Below are positions 55,801-62,517 of a DNA stretch of 64,000 nucleotides, piece after piece. The number at the start of each line of letters is the position of its first letter. The first letter of the stretch is position 1. The stretch covers positions 31,843,645 through 31,907,644 of the forward strand of contig OV121088.1 in assembly GCA_921293015.1 (NCBI GenBank), written 5' to 3'. The DNA is from Phorcus lineatus (lineage: Eukaryota; Mollusca; Gastropoda; Trochida; Trochidae). The position numbers and the translations under genes were made by a program. The notes beneath the pieces are model-generated. The model was given only the letters and a program-made list of their open reading frames with translations. It searched no databases and had not been told where the DNA came from.

Positions 55801-56544
55801 AAGTAGTCTGAGGTATGATGACTGCTTCCTGTGTATAAGCCAACATACTTGATGCAACTTGAACCTGTTACTGACCCGGCGTACGCCGGTTCCATGTCCT
55901 GGATTTACGCCGCTTAAACCAATCAAGCATAGCCAATGTAGAGACCTTTTGACCATGACCTTTTATCAAGGTCATCATGGGACTTTAATTCCTTGTCGAA
56001 TGCTCATGGACGTGATATCAATTTGACCGTTGCACCCAATGTCACCAAACAACAACAAACTTCTAGTGCAAGTATATTCTGGACAGCCTAATTAACATAT
56101 CCTGTGGTCAGTTGGCCGATAATGGCCAGTAGTTAGACTGAGAGTCATCTCTGTATGGTATGCAAATAACACAACCAGTGACAAGGAAATATCATTTTCC
56201 AAATATCAATCATACACAAAATCAAGCAGTATGACACGTACAGTGGTCAGTTTTTCAATAAACTGTATTGGAAAACCTACAAGCAAATATTTCTGTTACA
56301 AAAATCCCTAATTGTTGTTTTATTCATCCAATTCTAGTTATTTCTTACAAATCCACAGTTTAAAACCTTATTTCCTTTGTTGCAGGATGAGATGTCTTTC
56401 CTAAACAGTCGGAAGGATGTTTGTCGACCTAGTCTGGAAGAACTTCTACATTTTTATTATGAAAATAATCTTCCCAACTATAAAGTTTGCCTAACTACAC
56501 CATACAAGCTTCATCCAAAGTTTAAAGAAAGCATGTTGAACTAG
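31007..56544 (+). CDS. SH3BP2: SH3BP2 (3BP2)-like adaptor: PH domain, SH3 ligand, tankyrase motif, SH2 domain; 390 aa
   Basis: A cytoplasmic adaptor; in vertebrates 3BP2 couples tyrosine kinases to Vav, PLC-gamma and Src/Abl signalling. Coding exons: 31007-31043, 42921-43010, 43767-43869, 44766-44883, 45924-46110, 46956-47039, 47817-47887, 50121-50146, 51275-51350, 53821-53918, 54330-54396, 54668-54724, 56386-56544. All phases agree; 1173 nt including TAG. PH domain about 20-130 (SWLRKQSF, FSLYGYN, PWAFRII, LFSASSE, invariant Trp118). Then an acidic stretch with Tyr179 and Tyr186, PPVPAR (194-199) fitting a PxxPxR SH3 ligand, RGDPDG (242-247) fitting tankyrase-binding RxxPDG, and SH2 about 280-388 with YLVRDS (Arg311 = pTyr-binding betaB5) and KVLVVF. 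Shorter than human (561 aa) because the proline-rich linker is reduced. The start codon has an in-frame TGA 12 bases upstream and a purine-poor but acceptable context. Confidence 0.92.
31755..32043 (+). mobile_element. SINE family A, 5'-truncated
   Basis: Starts within the tRNA-like head (GCTTCGGATCAATAGG), has TTTGAATCCCGCCAGGGG, the core, and ends GCGTTAAACACAAACTCACC. TTTCTCTA lies at both sides, a probable target duplication. Confidence 0.85.
33150..33410. mobile_element. Degenerate relative of the MULE-type foldback MITE
   Basis: GCCCGAAAGAGATCAGGGTA and AAAACCCTCGTATCACTAGC resemble the arms of the 5765 and 53329 copies, but many changes have accumulated. Confidence 0.35.
33583..33880 (-). 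mobile_element. SINE family A, minus strand
   Basis: Tail and core complement run from AAGGTGAAGTGATATGGGGT through GCGGGATTCAAACCACAGAC to CACTAACCACTGCGCTATCT (box A region). Somewhat diverged. Confidence 0.85.
33925..34430. repeat. ~245-bp tandem duplication
   Basis: Two diverged units: TTGATTTTGAAAATGTATTG..TTATGTCATGTTCATTC..GAAGGAAGTTGAACT..CAATTACAA..GTAACATGTG recurs with the same order about 245 bp later. The second unit runs into the sequence that has an inverted copy at 39504-39809. Confidence 0.8.
34323..34644. repeat. Segment with inverted copy inside the element at 39312-39962
   Basis: From AAGCGATCTCTGTGGTGATT through GGTATGGTCTGATAGTGGA and CTGACACCAGTTTAGAACAG to GTTACTTGCCCCTAG. 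The complement of this whole order occurs at 39504-39809. Confidence 0.85.
35776..36095 (-). mobile_element. SINE family A, minus strand, diverged
   Basis: GGTGATGTGAGGTGATTTAG, GCCGCTTTCAAGATATTTCA, CGGCTGCTAGTATTATTGCA and a decayed tRNA-like head (GCGTGAACCACTGTACCCC). Confidence 0.8.
36585..36760. repeat. Dispersed repeat C, copy 2
   Basis: Same order of blocks as 15350-15560: ATGATACACTATCTTCAGG, AAATGAAAGATG, GACAAACGCCTTGATTTTAG, GGCAAAATAAACTATTT, CAGTATCACAG. Confidence 0.55.
37348..37376. repeat. ACA microsatellite
   Basis: About nine CAA units (ACAACAACAACAACAACAAC). Confidence 0.95.
37550..37616 (-). repeat. tRNA-like SINE head
   Basis: On the minus strand, GTAGCTCAGTTGGCGGAGCA (box A type) and GGGTTCAACC (box B type) are 30-40 bp apart. 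There is no acceptor stem; it is interpreted as a tRNA-derived repeat, cut by the MITE at 37620. Confidence 0.5.
37620..38090. mobile_element. TTAA-flanked MITE (copy 2)
   Basis: Second copy of the 17840-18318 element, about 471 bp, same orientation, TTAAAGAGCCACTCCGTGA to TCACGGAGTGGCTCTTTAA. The terminal repeats are perfect over 19 bases here. Confidence 0.85.
39312..39962. mobile_element. MULE-like element with ~115-bp inverted ends and captured insert
   Basis: Starts CAGTCTGATTAAAAT and ends ATTTTAATCAGACTG; the inverted repeats continue for about 115 bp (GTTTCAAAATATT, ACTATACCGAGATTC, CACAACGGTCTGACCGCAGC). A 10-bp direct repeat, CATTTTCTAG, flanks it (39302-39311, 39963-39972). The interior (39504-39809) is an inverted copy of 34323-34644. 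Confidence 0.8.
40020..40225. repeat. Degenerate C-rich tandem repeat
   Basis: Repeated phrases ACTTAACCTCCAC, CAGAACCCCAAC and ACATAACCCCCAA, period near 10-14 bp and irregular. Only C-rich on this strand; G is almost absent over 200 bp. Confidence 0.75.
40541..40680 (-). pseudogene. Mariner transposase C-terminal remnant with one terminal repeat
   Basis: The minus strand encodes VKKRWEKCVSLDGDYVEKS followed by a stop at 40608, the conserved end of mariner transposases, and then reaches an inverted-end sequence (GGGGATATCAAAAAGTTTC on the plus strand). The remainder of the element is missing. Confidence 0.8.
40793..40821. repeat. G homopolymer (29 G)
   Basis: 29 consecutive G in SH3BP2 intron 1. 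Homopolymer length is probably not reliable. Confidence 0.9.
41480..41626. mobile_element. Hairpin MITE related to family E
   Basis: Near-perfect ~65-bp arms: GAGACGAATATATGGATGA, ACTTCTTTATTCTTAGA, TTCGACACAGTTTCTT and their complement. Shares the CTTCTTTATT core with 23058-23262; similar half copies lie near 24030 and 36960. Confidence 0.8.
41742..42160. mobile_element. hAT-type MITE (full copy)
   Basis: Starts TAAGGGTGAGCGGTATTATC and ends AGCGATACCCATCCTTA. Flanks CTGACAAG (41734-41741) and CTGTCAAG (42161-42168) form an 8-bp target duplication with one mismatch. Same family as 52144-52545. Confidence 0.85.
42921..43010 (+). CDS. SH3BP2: SH3BP2 coding exon 2 (PH domain start)
   Basis: Residues 13-42, including FSSWLRKQSFRNKLNIFK, the first PH strands (human counterpart GYLHKKG...LLKWP). 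Acceptor ttttcag, donor t|gtaagt splits Trp43. Confidence 0.93.
43767..43869 (+). CDS. SH3BP2: SH3BP2 coding exon 3 (PH domain)
   Basis: Trp43 to Asn76, WPQVFVVICESCIYYYRDET then GSFSLYGYN; the human protein has FVIIHKRCVYYF and GAFSLSGYN. Acceptor tttgcag, donor aa|gttagt. Confidence 0.95.
43975..44075. repeat. 20-21-bp minisatellite
   Basis: Four to five units of ATTCGATTCAAATTCTTTTG, then degenerate, each with an overlapping GAATTC. In SH3BP2 intron 3. Confidence 0.9.
44766..44883 (+). CDS. SH3BP2: SH3BP2 coding exon 4 (PH domain)
   Basis: Residues 77-116; contains PWAFRIIHTF and TYLFSASSEVEMK, matching F-x-FKIIH and FFSASSE of vertebrate 3BP2. Acceptor tctccag, donor aaa|gtgagc. Confidence 0.96.
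44927..45157 (+). mobile_element. SINE family A, internally deleted
   Basis: Head fragment GGATCGAGAGGTCCATTGTT, core, and AACCCAATATCACCTCACCT tail; the segment after the head is shortened. In SH3BP2 intron 4. Confidence 0.85.
45490..45860. mobile_element. Repeat family B, copy 2
   Basis: Inverted relative to 11415-11815: CTACGAGGGCAATCATATCG, GATGCCCTAGGGCAAAATAT, TCTTCGGTAATAAACAGAAT, CGCTCGGGAAATACTAATAT. Ends are not defined. Confidence 0.65.
45924..46110 (+). CDS. SH3BP2: SH3BP2 coding exon 5 (PH C-terminal helix, acidic linker)
   Basis: Residues 117-178. EWMKRIKKEM is the closing PH helix with its invariant Trp. An acidic linker with several Tyr (QTYQDIETKIYDDPDD) follows and ends NRKNDD. 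Donor t|gtgagt splits Tyr179. Confidence 0.95.
46670..46698. promoter_or_regulatory. Two CRE palindromes in SH3BP2 intron 5
   Basis: TGACGTCA at 46670-46677 and again at 46691-46698, the consensus CREB/ATF site. They may be enhancer elements or only part of a repeat; no other evidence. Confidence 0.3.
46956..47039 (+). CDS. SH3BP2: SH3BP2 coding exon 6 (tyrosines and SH3-binding PxxPxR)
   Basis: Tyr179-Gly206: YTDDDDIYAI, then GPVAPPVPAREGG. The acidic paired tyrosines resemble the phosphorylated pair in vertebrate 3BP2 (EDYEHDD...SYLEP). PPVPAR is a class II SH3 ligand. Acceptor tttttcag, donor g|gtaaga. Confidence 0.93.
47817..47887 (+). CDS. SH3BP2: SH3BP2 coding exon 7 (linker)
   Basis: Completes Ala207 and encodes TMHTPRVKQLTSELNLKLD then LNKQ. 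Phase fits both neighbours and splice sites are good (ccttgtcag; cag|gtagga), but the sequence has no recognisable homology. Confidence 0.72.
49329..49370 (+). other. SH3BP2: Possible in-frame cassette exon of SH3BP2
   Basis: Bounded by a tttag acceptor and an aag|gtactg donor; an alternative donor ttg|gtaagc follows at 49388. Either version (42 or 60 nt) is phase 0 to phase 0 between exons 7 and 8 and has no stop, encoding AKGYYKLLEIVFVK. No homology is recognised and the hydrophobic content is odd for the linker, so it may be chance. Confidence 0.25.
50121..50146 (+). CDS. SH3BP2: SH3BP2 coding exon 8 (26-nt microexon)
   Basis: EQAVKEPQ plus two bases of Arg239. Acceptor ttgacag, donor ag|gtgggt; phases fit both neighbours. 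Supported by phase and splice sites only. Confidence 0.6.
50250..50563 (+). mobile_element. SINE family A, near full length
   Basis: Head GTGATAGCGCAGGGGTAAGC (box A) and GGGTTCGAATCC (box B), core, tail GTTAAACTCCAAATCAACTC. Flanks ATATGTCAAG and ATATGACAAG look like a 10-bp target duplication. Confidence 0.9.
50657..51001. mobile_element. Short DNA transposon with CAGGCCCGTAG ends and G/C runs
   Basis: Starts CAGGCCCGTAGCACC and ends TTTCTACGGGCCTG; TTGTG flanks both sides (50652-50656, 51002-51006). Subterminal runs of about 22 G, 17 G and 17 C make its ends strongly self-complementary. In SH3BP2 intron 8. Confidence 0.7.
51275..51350 (+). CDS. SH3BP2: SH3BP2 coding exon 9 (RGDPDG tankyrase motif)
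   Basis: Arg239 to Ser264: KRRGDPDGASIKREHKEV then YTDAASS. RGDPDG fits RxxPDG, the tankyrase-binding motif mutated in human cherubism (RSPPDG), in the same place between proline-rich linker and SH2 domain. Acceptor gtcttcag, donor tcg|gtagga. Confidence 0.88.
52005..52082 (-). repeat. tRNA-like SINE head
   Basis: On the minus strand, TTAGTTCAAGTGGTAGAGTC (box A) and AGGTTCGAATCCC (box B) are spaced as in a tRNA. The ends do not pair as an acceptor stem and it lies next to a hAT MITE, so a tRNA-derived repeat is more likely than a gene. Confidence 0.5.
52144..52545. mobile_element. hAT-type MITE (reference copy, perfect TSD)
   Basis: 402 bp, starts TAAGGGTGCGCGGTATTATC, ends GATACCCATCCTTA, flanked by a perfect 8-bp TTTATAGG (52136-52143, 52546-52553). 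Eight-base duplications identify the hAT superfamily. Confidence 0.88.
52779..52872. repeat. Long palindrome (~40-bp arms)
   Basis: AATAATGACCCGATTGCCTC..GTTATGGCAATAAACTT and its complement around a GGCTCGGGCTAAGCCCTCGC loop that itself can pair. GC-rich compared with its surroundings. Confidence 0.75.
53329..53605. mobile_element. Foldback MITE, MULE-type (copy 2)
   Basis: Same family as 5765-6043. Starts CATCCTGCTACGTCAGCG, ends with its complement, and is flanked by a perfect 10-bp AGGGAGAAAT (53319-53328, 53606-53615). In SH3BP2 intron 9. Confidence 0.85.
53821..53918 (+). CDS. SH3BP2: SH3BP2 coding exon 10 (acidic run, SH2 start)
   Basis: QVDDDDDDGEEQDPETYW, then AAIHYLGQNTVKAT. The SH2 domain begins around ETYW. 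The acceptor is a tandem NAGNAG (ctacagcag), so the first Gln may be optional. Donor ga|gtaagt. Confidence 0.93.
54330..54396 (+). CDS. SH3BP2: SH3BP2 coding exon 11 (SH2 FLVR strand)
   Basis: IIQTLAEDGVYLVRDSTSLK then GD. YLVRDS is the FLVRES equivalent and Arg311 is the phosphotyrosine-binding arginine; human 3BP2 has LYCIRNS. Acceptor tttttcag, donor gat|gtgagt. Confidence 0.96.
54438..54487 (+). mobile_element. SINE tail fragment
   Basis: CTAATGGCCGAAATTTTTAC and GCGGCGCTAAACAATAACTC, the same tail family as 22800-22875. Confidence 0.6.
54668..54724 (+). CDS. SH3BP2: SH3BP2 coding exon 12 (SH2)
   Basis: KVLVVFAEDTPRKFKIEWK, aligning with KVLVVWDE...VRNYRIFEK of human 3BP2. Phase 0 at both ends; acceptor atcctcag, donor aag|gtatgt. 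Confidence 0.96.
55459..55934. mobile_element. CpG-rich MITE with GGCTTTGCTTGATTGGT ends
   Basis: Left end GGCTTTGCTTGATTGGT and right end ACCAATCAAGCATAGCC match at 16 of 17 positions inverted. Subterminal CCGGCGTACGCCGG-type palindromes occur on both sides. In SH3BP2 intron 12. Confidence 0.75.
56386..56544 (+). CDS. SH3BP2: SH3BP2 terminal coding exon 13 (SH2 C-terminal half)
   Basis: DEMSFLNSRKDVCRPSLEEL, then LHFYYENNLPNYKVCLTTPY and 15 more codons to TAG. SLEELLHFYYENNLP corresponds to the S-x-x-x-L-x-x-x-Y-x-x-x-x-LP end of SH2 domains. Acceptor gttgcag. Confidence 0.96.
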   Translation, partial: DEMSFLNSRKDVCRPSLEELLHFYYENNLPNYKVCLTTPYKLHPKFKESMLN

Positions 56545-56924
56545 TTGTTGCAGGGATATCCTCTCCGTATCCTGAGATATTGTACTTGTGGGCAGGGAAG
56601 GAACCTGATCAAGCAGCTATTGCTGAAACTGACATTTTCATGTTGAAATGCCATACATTCCATCAGTATAGAGGTACCGGGTAGTCTTTTGAAATTGTTG
56701 GATTCCGAATAATTCCTTGCTTACAGTTGCAAGCCCTGTTAACAATTATCTTCCTGTACTTATACACAGGAATGGTTCAGATGTATTTCGCAGTCGGAGA
56801 CAGTGACCATTGACCTGTAAATCCTTCATGAACACTTAATGTTGAATACATTAAACAGAGGAGTAGTGAATGTAACAACAGCTTAAATACTGTTTCTTGG
56901 ACCTTGTCTGTGTCAAGGAAAGGA

Positions 56925-57010
56925 AGGTGAGTTGGTTAGCTCGTACGCTCAGTGCTCGCAGTCTTGCCTAACCCAGAGGGTCTGGGTTTGAATCCTGCAA
57001 GTTACTTGAC
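56925..57010 (+). repeat. tRNA-like SINE head in the SH3BP2 3'UTR
   Basis: GAGTTGGTTAGCTCGTACGC (box A type) and GTCTGGGTTTGAATCC (box B type), with a longer-than-normal gap suggesting a variable arm. No acceptor stem; a tRNA-derived repeat. Confidence 0.5.
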
Positions 57011-57666
57011 CTGTGAAAGTACAATAGTTTGGACTACTGCAGGTATTTCCTTCCAAAATACAACAATATTAAATACAATAAATCTGTGTGAACAATATGT
57101 TACTGAATGCAGGGCTTATTTACTGTTGGTTGTCCTGCTTGAATTTATATTCTTGTAATGATGTACTTAAGAATGGTTCAGCCCTAAGTTTTCAGGGTTA
57201 AATGCTGTTCAACTTTTGTCTCAGCAATACAGAAGACCATTAATCTGAAACTTGTTGATCCAGAAACATCCTGAAAACATTCCTGTTAATTGCCTGTACT
57301 TGTTGTGTTTTTGTGAAGATTCCTGTAATGGCCCAGCTCTTGGTATGTAGCAGGGGAAGGGTTAAACTAAAGATACTCTCTTCTCTGATGTATGATTCAT
57401 TCCTGAATATATGTCATCCACTGTTACCATATAAAACCTTTCATTTTTCAACCAAGTTATCAACTAGTTTTACACCATGTATTCAGTGTATTTCAGAAGG
57501 GCATATATGTGGTTTTGAACAAAATGTGGATAATAATAGTGCTATATCACATGTTGTAATGACAGCAGTCATGACCAAAGATTTGTCCTCATAATTTTTG
57601 TATGGCCCATGACATAATTGCTTTTGGACTCTCCATCACATTAATGGAAAATCTTGACAAAAATTT

Positions 57667-57672
57667 AATAAA
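57667..57672 (+). other. Candidate poly(A) signal of SH3BP2
   Basis: AATAAA about 1.1 kb after the stop codon, in a stretch (AATAAAATCATAAAATC) that could end the 3'UTR. Other AT-rich variants exist, so the true end is uncertain. Confidence 0.35.
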
Positions 57673-57943
57673 ATCATAAAATCAAGTTTATTTGTACAGA
57701 GGTCAGGGCCTATAAACAATTAAAAAAGGGGAGGGGTTCTTGTAAAGGGGTCTACCATTTTACAGTCAAATTAAAAAAAACAACCCAGCCTGTATACACC
57801 CCCATTTCACCACTGCTTCGATCACCAAAAAAGCCACAAGCAAAAGAATCAAGGGCACTCTTGCAGTTTACCTGATCCAAAAGTATATAGGCTGGCGAGC
57901 AGACAGCTATTTCAAGCATTCCTTTAGAACTCCAAAAGGTTCC

Positions 57944-60396
57944 TTAACCCTTCCGTTGCTGAATATTATTTTGACCAGTTTTGCCCCCGTGGCTGAATTT
58001 TCCAGCACTCGCCTCGCTACGGTAATAACGCAATTAGCCCCTGTGGCCGAATTTTCCAGCGCCGCCAGATGCGACCGTTTTAACGACATATGGCGTGTTT
58101 ACATGGCGGAATACGGACGTTATCGTCGTTTTATACAAAGCTAGTCGGCGAATCCCGTGTTACAAATGGATGATACTTACTTGACACTTTGAATGAAATT
58201 TCTATCACGCCTGGAACGGTTTCTACAACTGAAGTAAACTTGTTTTCAATTCGGGCGCCATAACTCAATAAATTCCAAGAGCGCATGCGCGAAATCAAAA
58301 CGAAACTAAAGATGAATTGTTCCTCTTCACATCGATATAAAAATTATTTTTATAATATGTCTGGAACGAATTTTACTAAATTTTAAAAATTGTCTTCATT
58401 TCAAACATTATAAAATCATTTAATCACTGAGTGCACACATGCAAATTATATACGAAATTGAAGCTAATTTCTTGCTCTATATTTCACGATAAATTTTATT
58501 ACGATACGCCATCCTAAACGAAAGATATAAATTACGAAAACAGGGTAATGATAAATCCCGATAACGTTCTGACCCCCACAGTAATATTACTAAGCTAATA
58601 GCCCCGGGCAAACGCACGCGCTCAGCGCGTGCAGGCGGGATATCCCCGTTGAAACATACACTCACACTCAATATAAATTGTCTTTATTTCCAACTTTATA
58701 AATCATGTTATTCGCTTTGTATACATGCAAATTATATATGGAATTGAAGGCAATTTATTCTTCTTTACGAAGAAATAAATCATAACAATCTTTTGCACTG
58801 TAATTAGAAGTTATTACCAACGAAACGTGGGTATAGCTAGTAATAAAGTCTTTGATAATCGCCTTACCGCAACATATGTCGCATCGTTTCCACACGTTTT
58901 ATTTTGATTCAAATATGGGCAACTTACACATGAAAATGAAGGTATTTATTTCTGCTTTACGATGATATGAAAATAATAAATATGTACCACTTGGTTTGGA
59001 ATATATAAAGTTTGCAAAGATGGTACCCATCGGGTATTTTAGAACAGATTTTGATAATTGCGACATCACTAACCGCTCCTTTATTGTCTAATTGTAATTT
59101 GCAAATTTTATATAGAATTGAAGACGATCCTTTCCTCTTTATTGTGATATAAAAATGTTGATAATGCGCTCTGCCGTTAAATGGATAGGAAGTGTAAAAA
59201 GCAGTTGAAAATAAATCGCTTCTCGGTCAACAAAATATGAATAGAGAAATTGCCTGTATGTGCGATGCGCGCCGGGTCCTTTCTGATTTTCTTGTACATA
59301 CCAATTTTATATTGCAATAAAGATCATCCTTTTCTCTATATTTTGATATATGAAATTGCAAAATTTACCGAGAACTTTATGTGATATAAAGTGCGAGAAA
59401 ATGGTAAAAACGTAAAGAATAAACAAAAGTCACAATTTTGCGGAACTTGCTGTATCTTTATTCTATATGGTGTATATAATTTTTTTATATCAAATCGAAG
59501 ACAATTATTCCTTCTTTATCACGAGGTAATCAATTTCAAAATACGCCTAGCTGTTGAGAAGATATGATCGAAAGAAAGGCACATGTCAAAATCGCCGTTC
59601 AGTTTACATGATTTGAATCGAGAAATTAGCTTTTTGTGCGGCGCTTGCTGTGTCTTTATTTATTTTTGCGCATGTACACATTTTACATGGAAAGAAAGAC
59701 AATCTTTCTCTCTATCTTATGATATAAAAATTGTCAAAATACGTTGAGCACATCATGTAAAAATTGGTGTGACAAAATGGTGTAAAACTAAAAATATGTA
59801 AAAATCACCTTTTTTGCGGCACATGCTGTATCTTCAATTCAGGTAGTGTAGTTATGTATTTTATATTGAATTGAAGACAATTTTCTGCTCTTTCAAATGA
59901 TCCAACCGGTATTGAAATCCGCCCAAATGTTCAGAGCATAGAGCGTGCGATATAAGGTTGTACGTTTGGTGTGAGTGCAGGCTTGTAAGCAAACGATAGC
60001 ACGCGCGGGACGGTAAGCTCGTGCGAGCGGGGAGAAAGTGCCCACAGGCTATTAGCACGTGCGGCGGGGAGTGGGGGAAAATTGAGTGATTTTAACGCTT
60101 ATTTTCGGTACGATAAACATTATCAATACTCTCATAACTTTCGGAGCATGTTCGCGCATTATTTAGAACACCAACGAAACAAAACACGGTTGCTTAGCGA
60201 GAGCCGGAACGAAAATACAAGCGTTGAACTGAGACTACTGCTAGGCAATAAATTTCCGGGCCCCGCTACCGAGACCCGCGGTCATAATTAGTTAGCGTGA
60301 GAAAAATAGAGTGTGCTACTCGCATCCCGCTAAGGGGACTTGCGGGCAAAGCTAATTTCATCCCGGAATATTCCGGGACCCGCATCTTAAGGGTCA
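57944..60396. mobile_element. ~2.45-kb CpG-rich repeat unit of unknown type
   Basis: GC- and CpG-rich edges (57944-58150 and 59985-60390) enclose an AT-rich tandem array. Edge features include TTAACCCTTCCG at the left and CTTAAGGGTCAA at the right (inverted), and GCTAATAGCCCCGGGC at 58594 against GGCTATTAGC near 60049. No protein homology was recognised in any frame. Boundaries are approximate. Confidence 0.4.
58437..59890. repeat. Diverged tandem array, ~175-290-bp units
   Basis: A block of the form ACATGCAAATTATATA/GAATTGAAGACAATTT/CTCTTTA followed by GATATAAAAA recurs near 58440, 58727, 58930, 59100, 59295, 59465, 59670 and 59850. Units are heavily diverged; the end of each unit often has a GCGC-containing segment. 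Confidence 0.7.
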
Positions 60397-61374
60397 ATCA
60401 TTCTCATCAGGCAGCCATGGAAAGAGTTGATCATGTTTGAGTCAATTTACAGTCACCCTTGGAAAGTCAGCTTAGAAATGTTGAATAATGAAGAAGACCA
60501 TGTGCCTTTTACTTTAATACCCCTTCAAATTTATTTTCAAATTTTATTTCTCCAGTCTTAGTGTTTCTTTCCAGAATTCTTAACTTGAGTTTATGGCGTA
60601 GACTATTCTAATACAGACCAGAAGCTTTATTTTTGTATATGTTTTCAGTTCCTTCAGGAGGTAGCAAGATAGTATGTAGTTTACACGCTTGAGCTTTAAT
60701 CCTGTAATAAATGGTGAACCAACAGTAATTAACACTATTGACAATCTAGAGAGTTAAACCAGGAAATGATTTTACGAGAGCTTCTAAAATTAATGCGTTT
60801 TTGCTCCTTTATCATCAGCACAAATAGAACATTATCTAGAACAATAAGTAAATAAAATCTCAGTTAAACCTATCTGCACCAAATAGAGTCAATTTTGAAA
60901 GCAATGACAACATAACAGCACAATCTGTATTTAGTTTTGACCTTTAATTTCTTTTCAAGAATGTTGAAACAAAATTAGGCTTCTGAACAATAATGATAAG
61001 AACTTTTCTTCTACTCTTTGTTCCTCATCCCATAAAAGATTGAAGCAATTAGATCACTGCCTCTTCCTTTATACTCTGCAATGAAAGTAAACTGTAAGTT
61101 AAATGCAATTTCTGTTGTCTCTTTTTGATCCAAAGTAAAAAATGTCTTTTCAAGAAAATTATTTTGGCACACTGGCAATGAGTGTCACAAGGGCCCTCTT
61201 TGACTATTGCTTAGCTTTGCCTCCCAGACATCAATTACAAAGTAGAAAAATGTATGCCAATTATTTCTTGTAAGACCACCTAATGTACTCACGTGACACA
61301 TTTACTGCCAAAGAACATAATGGATATAAGTTAAATGTGTATCTGGGAGAATGAATTGTTTATCTACAATAACA

Positions 61375-61958
61375 AGCCCCCTTAAGCAATTGAAGGAAAT
61401 GCATCAAATTTGAAGGAAAACTGCCTTATAGAAGGAAAAGCTTCCATAATGGAAGGAAACCAGCTTAATCGCGAAACAAACATGTCAACCACGGTGAAAA
61501 ACGGTAATAACAGAGATTTTTGTCCCTAACGGAAGCAACATCGTCCCACTGTTGAAGGAAATCGGTAGACTTCGGAAGGAACATCGGTAATATTCGTGAA
61601 TTCTCGGTCGACAGCGGAAGCAAAAGCATTAGCGATACGGCTTCATCTGACTGATGTAAACAAACCCGGACTCTATATGCGAATTGCGCCGTAACTACTC
61701 AATTTCATAACAAAACTCTACAGCCCCATCGTTTCCTTGTCCAATTACGCTTTCAGTGCAAGCATGTACAACAAAATAGAATTAGTAATCGCACCTTAAA
61801 CATAAAAAAACAACACCCACCGAAGCTGGAGACTGCTCAATCCAAACTATTTTTAGATGCGTTTGCTTCCGCTGTCCTTCCATAATGGAAGCTTTTCCTT
61901 CTATTAGGCACTGTTTTCCTTCAAATTTGATGCATTTCCTTCAATTACTTAGGGGGGC
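61375..61958. mobile_element. ~0.58-kb MITE with ~85-bp inverted ends rich in GAAGGAAA
   Basis: Left GCCCCCTTAAGCAATTGAAG..ATGCATCAAATTTGAAGG..GCTTCCATAATGGAAGGA; right end is its complement with few changes. The interior repeats GGAAGC/GGAAGG phrases. No coding capacity seen. Confidence 0.8.
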
Positions 61959-62490
61959 CTGAATAAACGTCAAGGACATTTGAACTGCTGAGAAGAATCT
62001 TGTTATTTTAGCTCGAAGCATCTTCAGTCATAGATCGATCAGTTCTTTGACATATCTCATGAATGTGAGATCCAAAAAGCCTTTTTCATTTTGTACAAAA
62101 ATGTCTGCAAATGAGATCTTAGATGTTTTGATCTTGTATTTTAAGCTTTCTTTTAACCACAAGTTTTAATTCACCCTAAAATTTACCTACCTACCTTCAT
62201 ATACTTACCTATATACCTACATATTCCTGTATTATTTATTGAATTGTTTGCTTTTATTGAATAAATGTTTGCCATTGTAATATGGTTTTGATGAATATAA
62301 GAAGATAAATATAACTGAAAAATTTAGTTTATATTAGGTAAAGTTTTAGGATGATTGTTCTTGAATGCTAGACTAGGCATGTGAGGCTGTTAAATAAAGG
62401 CGCTAAAATGATTTTCATCATATTTGCATAGATTTATTATGATAATCACTTTGTGTATGCACCTTGTGTACAAATATAGCGTTTTATAGA

Positions 62491-62517
62491 TATCCATTAT
62501 TATTATTATTATTATTA
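62491..62517. repeat. ATT microsatellite
   Basis: Nine ATT units (TTATTATTATTATTATTATT). Confidence 0.95.

Noticed and set aside
54950..56000. Repeated AAGGTCA and TGACCTTGA half-sites resembling nuclear-receptor elements
   Set aside because: The phrases recur as part of a degenerate repeat in the intron; no spacing rule or palindrome consistent with receptor binding.
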